Shown here piece by piece: positions 1 through 7,969 of a stretch of 64,000 nucleotides of DNA. A program made the translations under genes and the position numbers. The stretch is taken from contig NZ_CP029190.1 in the NCBI RefSeq assembly GCF_008642295.1, positions 6,493,501 to 6,557,500 on the forward strand, written 5' to 3'. Source of the stretch: Streptomyces venezuelae (lineage in GTDB: Bacteria > Actinomycetota > Actinomycetes > Streptomycetales > Streptomycetaceae). Each line of letters opens with the position of its first letter. Position 1 is the stretch's first letter. The notes below the pieces were generated by a model. The model made no database searches. It was not told the DNA's origin and saw nothing but the letters and a program-made list of their open reading frames with translations.

Positions 1-815
1 TCGAAGGCGCGCCGGGCCTGCCCGAGCCAGCGCAGGCAGCGCAGCGTACGGCCCCACTGGAGCCGCTCCCCGGCGATGGCCAGCGCCTGGCCGGGGGAGC
101 CGAGCAGGTGGTCCGCCGGTACGACGACCCCGTCCAGCGCAATCTCCCACTGCCCGCCCGCGCCCAGCAGCGGCAGCTCGCGCACCACCCGGAAGCCCTC
201 CGCGTCCGTCGGCACCACCAGCAGCGACAGCCCCGCCCGGTCCCCGGCCCGCCCGTCGGTGCGGGCCAGTACGGTGACCAGCCCGGCGTCCGCGGCACCC
301 GAGGTGAACCACTTGCGGCCGGTGATCCGCCAGTTGCCGTCCGGCAGCCGCTCTGCGCGGGTCCCGGTGAGCCATGGATCGGTGCCCGGTACCTCGGGCT
401 CGGTCATGGCGTAGCAGGCGCGCAGCTCGCCGGCCACCAGCGGCCGGAGGTACCGCTCCCGCACCCGGGCGCTGCCGTGCCCCGCCAGCATCCGTACGTC
501 GAGCAGCGAGGCCGAACCGAGGGCGGCCGGGCCGTGGTCGCTGGCGCCCTCCGTCTCGGCGAGCGCGGCGTACGCGGGCAGGTCCAGCCCGCCGCCGCCC
601 AGTTCGGCGGGCAGCGGCAGGGCCCACAGGCCCTCCGCCCTGGCCAGGTCCCGCAGCCCGCGCAGGGCTTCGGCGGCTCCGGCGCCGCCTGCGTCCAGGA
701 CCTGCTCCTGCGGGATCACCCGGGTCCGGACGAACTCCGCGACCCGCTCCGGCACGGTCGTACCCGCCGTGTCCGCAGTATCCGGCGCATCCGCCGTATC
801 CGCCGTATCCGCCAT
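1..815 (-). CDS. Acyl-CoA dehydrogenase family protein (C-terminus cut off by window edge)
   Basis: This is a flavin-dependent acyl-CoA dehydrogenase, expected to introduce or reduce a C=C bond in an acyl-CoA or carrier-bound acyl group. The sequence shows the family signature YAMTEPEVPGTDPWLTGT in the middle domain, then WRITGRKWFTSGAADAGL and a LSLLVVPTDAEGFRV-like strand region. About 271 codons are visible and the usual C-terminal helical domain (100+ residues) lies outside. The ATG at 815 follows GGAGGAGAG. The first 17 residues are a low-complexity ADT/ADA run encoded by near-identical 9-base repeats, probably a disordered leader. It is divergent from the CoA-transferase at 957, with 141 bases between, which suggests a shared acyl-CoA function. 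The substrate is not evident. Confidence 0.85.
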   Translation of the reverse strand, partial: MADTADTADAPDTADTAGTTVPERVAEFVRTRVIPQEQVLDAGGAGAAEALRGLRDLARAEGLWALPLPAELGGGGLDLPAYAALAETEGASDHGPAALGSASLLDVRMLAGHGSARVRERYLRPLVAGELRACYAMTEPEVPGTDPWLTGTRAERLPDGNWRITGRKWFTSGAADAGLVTVLARTDGRAGDRAGLSLLVVPTDAEGFRVVRELPLLGAGGQWEIALDGVVVPADHLLGSPGQALAIAGERLQWGRTLRCLRWLGQARRAF

Positions 816-956
816 GTCTCTCCTCCGGTCCGCCGTTGCCGGGAACCCATGGGAACTGCTGTCCGACTGCTTCCTACGAGGAACTGGTCGGGCGCACCCG
901 CCGCCGGGTTCCCGCAATACCGCGCTACCGCGTTTCCCGAACGGGGGAGGAGAGGC

Positions 957-2774
957 ATGACGTCATCCGTCACCACACGGACGGTACGGCCGCTCGACAC
1001 GTTCCGCTTCGACACCTGCGGGCCTCCGCAGCTCACCGAAGTGGTGGCCGCACACCTGCGGCTGCTCGGCGCCCGGGACGCCGGGCCGGTCCCGGGCGGC
1101 CCGCCCCCCGCCCCTGACGGGACCGGGCGTACCGAGCTGTCGGGCGGCGGGTTCGCGGCCCTCGGTGCGGACACCGTCTGGGGTGCCGCCGGGAGCGGGA
1201 TCACCGACGAGGCCACCGCGCAGGCCGCCACCGGCATCATGTCGGTACACGGTCGCCGCGACGGCGAACCCCGGGGCCTGGCCGTCGACTTCGCGGCCGT
1301 CGCCACCGGTGTGCTCACCGTGCAGGGGCTGCTGGCCGGACTGCTGGCCCAGGCTCGTGGGGGCGCGGTCGCGCGGGTCGGCACCAGCGTCGACCGGGCC
1401 GGACTGCTGGCCGTTTCGCAGTACCTGGCCGCCACCGGGGCCGACGAGGGGGAAGCCGCCGAACTTGCCCCGGGCGGACCGCCGTTCACCTCTGCCGACG
1501 GGGTCCTCTTCGAGCTGGAGACCCTCGACCCCGGGGCGTGGGCCGGCTTCTGGCGGGCTCTCGACGCCCCCGCCGACGCGATACGGGCGGGCTGGCGGCC
1601 CTTCCAGTTCCGGTACGCCACCGCCTGCGCGCCCTTCCCCGAGGCCCTCCACCACATGGCCCGGGCCTGCGGCTGGGAGCGGATCCGGCAGGCCGCGGCC
1701 GGGTCCGGGGCGGAGGTGTGCGCGCTGTCCACCCTGGCCGGGCGGGCCGCGGAGTACGACGGGGCCGCACCCTGGACCCTGAGCGCGCGGCCGGCCGCAG
1801 GTGCCTCCGCCCCGTACTCCGCCCTCGCGCCCGCGCCCGTGTCCGCGGCATCCGGCGGCGGTCCGCTGGCCGGGCTGACGGTGCTGGAGGCCGGCCGCCG
1901 GATCCAGGCCCCGCTGGCCGCGCACCTGCTCGGCCTGCTGGGCGCCGAGGTGATCAGGATCGAGCCGCCGGGCGGGGACCCGCTCCGCGGGATGCCCCCC
2001 GCCTGCTCGGGGATCTCCGCCCGCTGGCTCGCCCTCAACCGGGGCAAGCAGGCCGTCGAGATCGACATCAAGGATCCCGGAGACCGCAGGCGACTGCTCG
2101 AACTCGCCGCCGGGGCGGATGTGTTCCTGCACAACTGGGCCCCCGGCACGGCCGCCCGGCTCGGCCTCGACGCCGAGCACTTCGCAGCCGCCCACCCCGC
2201 GCTCGTATACGCGTACACCAGTGGCTGGGCCGACCGGCTGGCCGACGCCCCCATGGGCACGGACTTCATGGTCCAGGCCCGCACCGGCGTCGGCGAGGCC
2301 GTTCGCCCGCACGGCGAACCGCCCGCTCCCTCCCTGATGACCCTCCTCGACGTGCTGGGCGGACTGATCGGCGCGGAGGCCGTCCTCGCCGGCCTGCTGC
2401 TGCGCGAGCGCACCGGACACGGAGTCCGCGTGGACTCCTCCCTCCTCGGCGCCGCCGACCTCCTCACCGGACCGGCGCTGCGGCGCGCGGGCCGCGGCGA
2501 GGACCCGCGCCGCCCCGCCGGGTTCCGGCGCCCGCTGCCCACGGCCGACGGCTGGATCGCCCCCGCCGACACGTGTGCCACGGCAGCCGCCGAGTACGAC
2601 CTGCGGGACCTGTCCACCCCCGACGCGCTGCGCCGGCTCGGGGACCACGGCATGACCGCCACTCCCGTCACCACCGACCTGTCCGGACTGCACCGGGACC
2701 CACGGTTCACCGGCCCGATCGGCCGCGATGTGTACGGCGCCCCCGCAGTCCCCGACCCCTGGAGCTTCGTATGA
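957..2774 (+). CDS. Class III (CaiB/BaiF) CoA-transferase with extra N-terminal half-domain
   Basis: It belongs to the class III CoA-transferases, which move CoA between carboxylic acids. At 605 residues it is far longer than the usual ~400. Residues from about 305 to the end form a recognisable CaiB fold: GLTVLEAGRRIQAPLAAHLL, GAEVIRIEPPGGDPLR, LNRGKQAVEIDIK, and the GTDFMVQA motif whose D436 aligns with the catalytic Asp of formyl-CoA transferase. Residues 1-300 look like a second, partial copy that keeps a segment resembling the C-terminal VLGGLIGAEAVLAGLLLRER region but has no visible catalytic motif. The ATG at 957 follows GGGGGAGGAGAG. The stop overlaps the start of the AMP-ligase by 4 bases (ATGA), so the two are probably translationally coupled. 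Donor and acceptor acids are unknown. Confidence 0.8.
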   Translation: MTSSVTTRTVRPLDTFRFDTCGPPQLTEVVAAHLRLLGARDAGPVPGGPPPAPDGTGRTELSGGGFAALGADTVWGAAGSGITDEATAQAATGIMSVHGRRDGEPRGLAVDFAAVATGVLTVQGLLAGLLAQARGGAVARVGTSVDRAGLLAVSQYLAATGADEGEAAELAPGGPPFTSADGVLFELETLDPGAWAGFWRALDAPADAIRAGWRPFQFRYATACAPFPEALHHMARACGWERIRQAAAGSGAEVCALSTLAGRAAEYDGAAPWTLSARPAAGASAPYSALAPAPVSAASGGGPLAGLTVLEAGRRIQAPLAAHLLGLLGAEVIRIEPPGGDPLRGMPPACSGISARWLALNRGKQAVEIDIKDPGDRRRLLELAAGADVFLHNWAPGTAARLGLDAEHFAAAHPALVYAYTSGWADRLADAPMGTDFMVQARTGVGEAVRPHGEPPAPSLMTLLDVLGGLIGAEAVLAGLLLRERTGHGVRVDSSLLGAADLLTGPALRRAGRGEDPRRPAGFRRPLPTADGWIAPADTCATAAAEYDLRDLSTPDALRRLGDHGMTATPVTTDLSGLHRDPRFTGPIGRDVYGAPAVPDPWSFV

Positions 2775-4489
2775 CCGCCACAGTCACCGGCACAGCCAGC
2801 GGCACGGTCGCCGCCACAGTCGGCAAGCCCGTCCTGCGCGATCTGCTGCCCGCCGCCCTCCGCCGGTCCTGGGTGGTCGACGGCACCTGTCCCGACCTCG
2901 ACCTGTACAGCCTCTTCCGGGCCCGTCAGATAGCCGAACTGCACCGCACCGCCGTCCTCGACGCCAAGGGCAAGCTCTGTTACACCGCCCTGGACCGCAA
3001 GGTCCGATGTCTGGCCACCGGCCTCAGGGACCTCGGCATCGGCGAGGGCGAGGTGGTCGGCGTCCAGCTCCCCAACCACCGCAACGCCGTCATCGCCGAT
3101 CTGGCGCTGGCCGCGCTCGGCGCGATCGCCCTGCCGTTCCCGGTGGGCCGGGGCACCCGTGAGGCCGAGACCCTGCTGCGGCGCGCCGGAGCCGTCGCCG
3201 TCATCGCCGCCATCGACCACGGCGGCACACCGCAGGCGGCCGGGCTCGCCGCCCTGGCCCCTCAACTGCCCGCCCTGCGGCAGGTGATAGCGGCCGGACC
3301 GGGCACCGCCCCGGACGGCACGGTGTCCTTCGCGCAGCTGCTGCGCTCCGACCCGGCCGGATTCGTCCCCGCCCGCCCCGACCCCGACAGCGCCGCTCGC
3401 ATCCTGGTGTCCTCCGGTTCGGAGGCGGAACCGAAGATGGTCGCGTACTCGCACAACGCCCTGGCGGGCGGGCGCGGGAACTTCCTCGCCTCCCTCATCC
3501 CGGACGGGACCCCGCCGCGCTGCCTGTTCCTGGTTCCGCTGGCCTCGGCCTTCGGTTCCAACGGCACCGCGGTCACACTGGCCCGGCACGGCGGCACCCT
3601 GGTGCTGCTCGACCGGTTCACTCCGGAGGGCGCGCTCGCGGCGATCCGCGAACACCGGCCGACCCATGTCCTCGGCGTGCCGACCATGATCCGCATGATG
3701 CTGGACCGACTGGAGTCGGCGGAGGAACACCAGGACCTGCCGGCCCCCACCGCCCTGGTACTGGGAGGGGAACCGCTCGACGAGACCACCGCGGCGGGCG
3801 CGGCGGCGGCGTTCGGCTGCCCGGTGGTGAACCTGTACGGGTCCGCCGACGGGGTCAACTGCCACACCGGACTGGAGCATTCGACCCCGCCGGGAGACGG
3901 CCCCGGAGTGGTGGCCGGCCGGCCCGACCCCCGGGTCGCCGAGATCCGCATCACCGACACCGACACCCAGGAACCGCTGCCGGACGGCGGCATCGGCGAG
4001 ATCGTGGCCCGCGGGCCGATGACCCCGCTGTGCTACGTGGGCGCCCCCGAACTGGACGCCCGCTACCGCACCGCCGACGGCTGGGTACGGACCGGGGACC
4101 TCGGGTTCCTGGACGAGCAGGGCGTGCTGCACGTGGTGGGGCGCCTGAAGGACATCGTGATCCGGGGCGGCGCGAACATCAGCCCCGCGGAGGTGGAACG
4201 CGCCCTCGTCTCGCACCCCGAGATCCGGGACGTCGTGTGCGTCGGGGTACCGGATCCGCTGATGGGGGAGCGGCTGGCGGCCTGTGTGGTGCCGAGGCCG
4301 CAGGCGGAGCCCACGCTGGCCTCGCTCGGCGCGCACCTGACCCGGTACGGCCTGGACCCGCGCAAGCACCCCGAGCGGCTACTGGTGCTCCCGGAACTCC
4401 CCCTGACCCCGGCCGGCAAACCGGACCGCGCGGCCCTCCGCACCCACCTGACCCCGACCCCCCTCCCGACCCCGCCCCCGGCGCCCTGA
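2771..4489 (+). CDS. AMP-dependent acyl-CoA synthetase / ligase (ANL superfamily)
   Basis: This 572-residue adenylate-forming enzyme is expected to activate a carboxylic acid as acyl-AMP and transfer it to CoA or a carrier protein. Visible core motifs are the phosphate-binding loop in the unusual form SSGSEAEPK (normally TSGTTGxPK), NLYGSADG, RTGDLGF, GRLKDIVIRGGANISPAEVE and the C-terminal catalytic Lys (K550) in PLTPAGKPDR. The start at 2771 overlaps the CoA-transferase stop by 4 bases. Together with the CoA-transferase and the divergent dehydrogenase it forms an acyl-activation cassette. A medium-chain or unusual acid substrate is possible, and supply of an acyl cap to the nearby NRPS is only a guess from proximity. 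A hairpin terminator follows at once. Confidence 0.85.
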   Translation: MTATVTGTASGTVAATVGKPVLRDLLPAALRRSWVVDGTCPDLDLYSLFRARQIAELHRTAVLDAKGKLCYTALDRKVRCLATGLRDLGIGEGEVVGVQLPNHRNAVIADLALAALGAIALPFPVGRGTREAETLLRRAGAVAVIAAIDHGGTPQAAGLAALAPQLPALRQVIAAGPGTAPDGTVSFAQLLRSDPAGFVPARPDPDSAARILVSSGSEAEPKMVAYSHNALAGGRGNFLASLIPDGTPPRCLFLVPLASAFGSNGTAVTLARHGGTLVLLDRFTPEGALAAIREHRPTHVLGVPTMIRMMLDRLESAEEHQDLPAPTALVLGGEPLDETTAAGAAAAFGCPVVNLYGSADGVNCHTGLEHSTPPGDGPGVVAGRPDPRVAEIRITDTDTQEPLPDGGIGEIVARGPMTPLCYVGAPELDARYRTADGWVRTGDLGFLDEQGVLHVVGRLKDIVIRGGANISPAEVERALVSHPEIRDVVCVGVPDPLMGERLAACVVPRPQAEPTLASLGAHLTRYGLDPRKHPERLLVLPELPLTPAGKPDRAALRTHLTPTPLPTPPPAP

Positions 4490-4493
4490 AAGC

Positions 4494-4526
4494 CCCGCGG
4501 GCCGGGAACAACTCCCGGCCCGCGGG
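4494..4526. terminator. Bidirectional hairpin terminator
   Basis: A perfect 14-base inverted repeat (CCCGCGGGCCGGGA and its complement) with a 5-base loop lies between the convergent AMP-ligase and zinc-binding lipoprotein genes. There is no long U-tract, as is common in streptomycetes. Confidence 0.7.
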
Positions 4527-4562
4527 ACCCCGGGCCCCGGCCCTTGCCCCGGGGGCAGGTCG

Positions 4563-5390
4563 TCAGGGTTGCATGGCCTTTTTCAGTTCCGCCGCCGCGT
4601 TGCGGTATACCGTCAGCAAGTCCAGGTCGTTCCCCGGGTAGTTGACGATCTTCACCTGCCGGGCGCCGGAGCCCGGCAGTACCGTTCCGGTCGACATGTG
4701 GGCGTTGTCCAGCACCAGCGCCGGCTTCTTCGCCGAGAGTTCGGCGAGCTGAGCGGGGGTCACCGCCTCCGGTCCGTACGTGCCCACACTCGTCGCGCCC
4801 GCCAGCTTCGCCGACCAGCCCGTGAACACCTGGTTGACCACCGCCGGGCTCTGCCCGCCCGGCCACGCCGCCTTCAGTTCCCCGTTCAGCCGCGCGTACT
4901 CGGTGTCGAAGCCGGCCTTCCACTTCCGGGCGGCCTCGTCCGTGCCGAACATCGCCGCCAGCCGGGCGACTTCGGCCCCCGCCTTCTCCGGGTCGTTGTC
5001 CAGGTTCACCTCGACCAGCTTCGCCTTCGACCCGGCGGCCTCCCTGATCTTCGCGGCGTACGGCTCGAACGGCGCGTACAGCACGAAGTCGGCCTTGGCC
5101 ACGGCCGCCAGGTCGGAGGGCTTCGGGTCGTAGTCGGGCGCATGGTGCACCGACTGCGGCACGATGACCTTGATGTCCTCGGCGCCGGCCGCCTTGGCGA
5201 AGGCGCCCTCCCAGGTGGTGGTGACCACCACCACGGGCCGCTGCCCCCCGGCCTTGGCCGGGTTCGAGGCCTTGTCGTCGCCGGCGGCGTCGCTGTCGCT
5301 GTCGCCGCCGCAGCCTGCCACCAGGGCCAGTGCGGTGCTCAGTGCGAGGAGGGGGAGGAGGGAAGTGGTGCGGACGCGGGTGCGCGCCAT
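4563..5390 (-). CDS. Zn/Mn-type ABC transporter substrate-binding lipoprotein (ZnuA-like)
   Basis: This is a 275-residue extracytoplasmic binding lipoprotein of the cluster A-I metal-binding family. The N-terminus has a basic stretch, a hydrophobic core and a lipobox LVAGC, so it should be anchored at the outer face of the membrane. A family-like segment IVPQSVHHAPDYDPKPSDL, with HH and D residues, sits where ZnuA-type proteins place their first metal ligands, followed by ADFVLYAPFEPYAAKIREA. The long His-rich loop of many zinc-binding homologues is missing. It is the last gene of a three-gene operon and its start lies inside the permease gene (52-base overlap). Zinc or manganese is likely, but the exact metal cannot be told from sequence. 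Confidence 0.8.
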   Translation of the reverse strand: MARTRVRTTSLLPLLALSTALALVAGCGGDSDSDAAGDDKASNPAKAGGQRPVVVVTTTWEGAFAKAAGAEDIKVIVPQSVHHAPDYDPKPSDLAAVAKADFVLYAPFEPYAAKIREAAGSKAKLVEVNLDNDPEKAGAEVARLAAMFGTDEAARKWKAGFDTEYARLNGELKAAWPGGQSPAVVNQVFTGWSAKLAGATSVGTYGPEAVTPAQLAELSAKKPALVLDNAHMSTGTVLPGSGARQVKIVNYPGNDLDLLTVYRNAAAELKKAMQP

Positions 5391-6217
5391 GAGCCGGTAC
5401 TCCGTTCCGGAATGAGGTGAACGGCGAGGACGACGGCCCCCGCCGTGAGGACGAGGACCGGCCCGGGCGGCCAGTCCAGCCAGAGGGCCACGAGGAACCC
5501 GGTCAGATTCACGAACACGCCGAAGCCGACGGCCCAGAGCGTGATCGAGGTGAGGGAGCGGCCCAGCCGGCGGGCGGCCAGCGCGGGCAGCAGGGTCAGT
5601 GCATCGACCAGCAGGGCCCCGGTCAGCTTGATGGCTCCGGCCACCGAGACGGCGACCAGCACCAGCAGCACCAGGGTCAGCCCGCGGACCGGTACGCCCG
5701 AACAGTGCGCGAGCTCCCGGTCGTACAGCAGCAGCGCCAGATCCCGGCGCCGCCACCAGAACAGCGCCGGCACGGCCACCGCCAGTACGCCCAGCACCAC
5801 CAGGTCGGCGGTCCCGACGGACAGGATCGACCCCCACAGCAGGGCGAACGCCCCCGAGGCATTGACCCCGGTCACCGCGAGCACCAGCAGGGCGGCGGCG
5901 ATGGCCAGGCTCATCAGCAGCCCCATCGCCCCGGACAGCCCGTCCGGGGTCCGGGCCAGCGGAGCCACCCCGGCCCCGGCCAGGGCACAGGCCACCAGTG
6001 CGCACACCATGGGGTCCAGCCCGGTCCACAGGCCGATCGCGATGCCCAGCAGCGCGACGTGCATCATGGCGAACCGCACCGGCATGATGTCCAGCCCGAC
6101 GATCACCACCCCGATCACCGGCAGCCCGACCGCGGCCAGCAGCAGCGCGAACCCGGCCCGCTGTACCGGCACCAGTTGGAGCAGTTCGCCGACGTCGGCG
6201 GTGGCGAGCGCGTTCAC
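5339..6217 (-). CDS. Metal ABC transporter permease (ZnuB/ABC-3 family)
   Basis: This is a 292-residue integral membrane protein of the ABC-3 family, forming the channel of the metal importer. Eight or so hydrophobic segments are visible, including LLAAVGLPVIGVVIVGLDIM, MHVALLGIAIGLWTG and LTGALLVDALTLLPALAARR; the last carries the family-typical AL-LPAL pattern. The start is GTG at 6217, whose first bases overlap the ATPase stop (GTGA), with GGGAGG upstream. The last ~17 residues are Ser/Pro-rich and overlap the lipoprotein gene in another frame. It works with the flanking ATPase and lipoprotein. Confidence 0.82.
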   Translation of the reverse strand: MNALATADVGELLQLVPVQRAGFALLLAAVGLPVIGVVIVGLDIMPVRFAMMHVALLGIAIGLWTGLDPMVCALVACALAGAGVAPLARTPDGLSGAMGLLMSLAIAAALLVLAVTGVNASGAFALLWGSILSVGTADLVVLGVLAVAVPALFWWRRRDLALLLYDRELAHCSGVPVRGLTLVLLVLVAVSVAGAIKLTGALLVDALTLLPALAARRLGRSLTSITLWAVGFGVFVNLTGFLVALWLDWPPGPVLVLTAGAVVLAVHLIPERSTGSWRAPASAPLPSSPSSH

Positions 6218-6849
6218 CGGACCTCCCGCAGCCGGCCCGCGGCCATCTCCAGGACCCGGCCGCAGCGTTCGGCGAGCGCCCGGTCGTGGGTCACCACCAC
6301 CACGGTGGCCGGCAGGGCGGCCAGTACCTCGGCCGCCTCCTCCTGCCCGTCGAAGTCGAGGGCGGCGGTCGGTTCGTCTGCCAGCACCACTTGCGCCCCG
6401 GCCGCCACACAGCCCATCGCCCGGGCCAGGTACATACGTTGCAGCTGGCCGCCGGACAGGGTGTGCAGGGGCCGCCGGGCGAGCTCTGCGACGCCCAGCC
6501 GGGCGGCGGCCTCCGCGGCTTCGGCCGGGGCGCCGCTGCTGGCCAGCAACTCGCCGCCGAGCAGCGGGAACCGGCCGGCCGCGGGCTTCTGCGGGATCCA
6601 GGCGCAGGCCCGCCGGCGCCAGGCGCGGTCCCCGGCGGTGGCGGTACCGCGCCCGCCGACCAGGATCGTGCCGCCGGTGTGGGGGTGGAGTCCGAGCACG
6701 GCCCGCAGCAGGGTGGTCTTGCCCGATCCGTTGGTCCCGGTCAGGGCCACCCGTTCGCCGGCCGCGATCTCCAGGTCCACGTCCTGTACGGCGGCCACGC
6801 GCCCGTGGGCGCAGGCGACCCCCTGCATGCGTATGTCCAGCCCGCCCAT
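6214..6849 (-). CDS. Metal ABC transporter ATP-binding protein (ZnuC-like)
   Basis: This 211-residue nucleotide-binding subunit has a complete set of motifs: Walker A GTNGSGKTT (about residue 38), signature LSGGQLQR, Walker B VVLADEP and the switch His in VVVVTHD. It powers the adjacent ABC-3 permease. It is the first gene of the minus-strand metal-importer operon, and the stop overlaps the permease GTG by 4 bases. The 112 bases upstream toward the MarR gene carry no obvious Zur- or iron-box palindrome, so metal regulation is not visible. Confidence 0.82.
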   Translation of the reverse strand: MGGLDIRMQGVACAHGRVAAVQDVDLEIAAGERVALTGTNGSGKTTLLRAVLGLHPHTGGTILVGGRGTATAGDRAWRRRACAWIPQKPAAGRFPLLGGELLASSGAPAEAAEAAARLGVAELARRPLHTLSGGQLQRMYLARAMGCVAAGAQVVLADEPTAALDFDGQEEAAEVLAALPATVVVVTHDRALAERCGRVLEMAAGRLREVR

Positions 6850-6961
6850 CCCGTCCCTTCCCGTCGGCCACCTGCCAATAGGAGTAGTCGGACGGCGGGG
6901 CCGGTGGGTTCCCGTGGGTTCCCGGCGGTGCAGCGTCTGGGTGGAGTGACGTTTCTTCTCG

Positions 6962-7612
6962 TCAGGAGCGGGCGGCGGGCGGGTCCGGAGCCGGAGCCGG
7001 AGCCGGCGCCGGGGCGAGGTGGCCGTGGACGCGCTGGAGGAGGGTGGTCAGGCGGGTGCGGTCCGCCGCGCTCAGCGGGGCGAGGAGGTCTTCGTCGGCG
7101 GTGGCGATCTCGGCGTTGATCCGGTCCAGGGCGGCCTTTCCGGCCGGGGTCAGCAGGACCAGGATCCGGCGACGGTCATCGGTGTCCCGGACGCAGACCA
7201 CGTAGTCCCTTCTGGTCAGTTCGTTCACGACTTTGACCAGATCGCTGGCGTTCATGTCCAGCCGGGCCGCCAGGGCTCCTTTGGCCTGCGGACCGAGCTC
7301 GGCCAGCAGGTCCATCACGGTCAGGTGCCAGAGCCGCAGCCCGTGCGCACCGAGCCGTTCCGTGAGTCTGCGGCGGGCGTGCTTGCCGACGGCGTACAGG
7401 AGATAGGCGTTCAGCCCCAGCACGCCCGGCTGGGCGCCGTCCGCGCCCGCCGGCGGACCGTCAGGCCCGCCCTGCCCGTCCGCCGCCGGCTCCATGGTCC
7501 CGATGACCCGGAAGATCTGGGCCCAGTCGGCCGGTCTGTTGGACACACCGATGACGGCGAACGTGGCCCCGGCCGGGTCGTGGGCCGTACCGGAGAAGAC
7601 GGGCTGCTCCAT
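6962..7612 (-). CDS. MarR-family transcriptional regulator
   Basis: This 216-residue winged-helix regulator has its MarR core in residues ~75-200: LTERLGAHGLRLWHLTVMDLLAELGP, then the recognition segment AARLDMNASDLVKVVNELTRRDYV, and the wing DTDDRRRILVLLTPAGKAAL. The N-terminal ~65 residues and a C-terminal Pro-Ala repeat (PAPAPAPAPD) are low complexity. I chose the ATG at 7612 because GAGGGAGAG lies just upstream; an in-frame extension would run into the MITE-like element. It is followed on the same strand by the metal importer 112 bases away and may control that operon, itself, or the siderophore genes. The ligand is unknown. Confidence 0.8.
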   Translation of the reverse strand: MEQPVFSGTAHDPAGATFAVIGVSNRPADWAQIFRVIGTMEPAADGQGGPDGPPAGADGAQPGVLGLNAYLLYAVGKHARRRLTERLGAHGLRLWHLTVMDLLAELGPQAKGALAARLDMNASDLVKVVNELTRRDYVVCVRDTDDRRRILVLLTPAGKAALDRINAEIATADEDLLAPLSAADRTRLTTLLQRVHGHLAPAPAPAPAPDPPAARS

Positions 7613-7740
7613 TGCTCTGCTCTCCCTCGCAGGGGCGGAAAGGCATCGCCGCCGCGCGGACAGGGCAGTCCGCGCGGCGGCGACGACCGGCGTCCCCGGG
7701 GCCATGGAGGGGAAGCCGGCGGTCTGGGGGCGACTGGCGC

Positions 7741-7969
7741 CTAGTGCTGTGACCCGGAAGGTTTGCCGGTAGGCCCGCGGCGTCCGGTGCATGGGGCCTC
7801 CCCAGGCCCGCAGGGCCTAGGGGACGCATCGCAAGGCGGAGGGCCACGGCTCGTACTGGACGTACTTGCGTGGCCCGACAACGCTGGGGGCACCTCCCAG
7901 CGGTAGCTGGGGGACGAGGTGCCGTGCCGGGCGCCGCGGGCCGGCAAACCTTTCCGGTCACAGCACTAG
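7741..7969. mobile_element. MITE-like non-autonomous element with ~45-bp terminal inverted repeats
   Basis: The two ends are imperfect inverted copies starting CTAGTGCTGTGACC; the match continues through GGTTTGCCGG and GCCCGCGGCG for about 45 bases, with a few mismatches and a 3-base indel. The 140-base interior has further short inverted repeats (GGCCACG...CGTGGCC; GGGCCT pairs) and no plausible ORF. CTAG is present at both outer ends and may be part of the repeat or a duplicated target. The size, the ends and the lack of coding capacity fit a miniature inverted-repeat element mobilised by a transposase elsewhere. It fills the 353-base gap between the MarR and formyltransferase genes. Confidence 0.75.

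Noticed and set aside
816..956. Iron box between the dehydrogenase and CoA-transferase genes
   Set aside because: No TTAGGT/ACCTAA half-sites were found, so the acyl cassette cannot be placed in the iron regulon from sequence.
6850..6961. Zur operator upstream of the metal importer
   Set aside because: No palindrome resembling a Zur box is visible in the 112-base gap.
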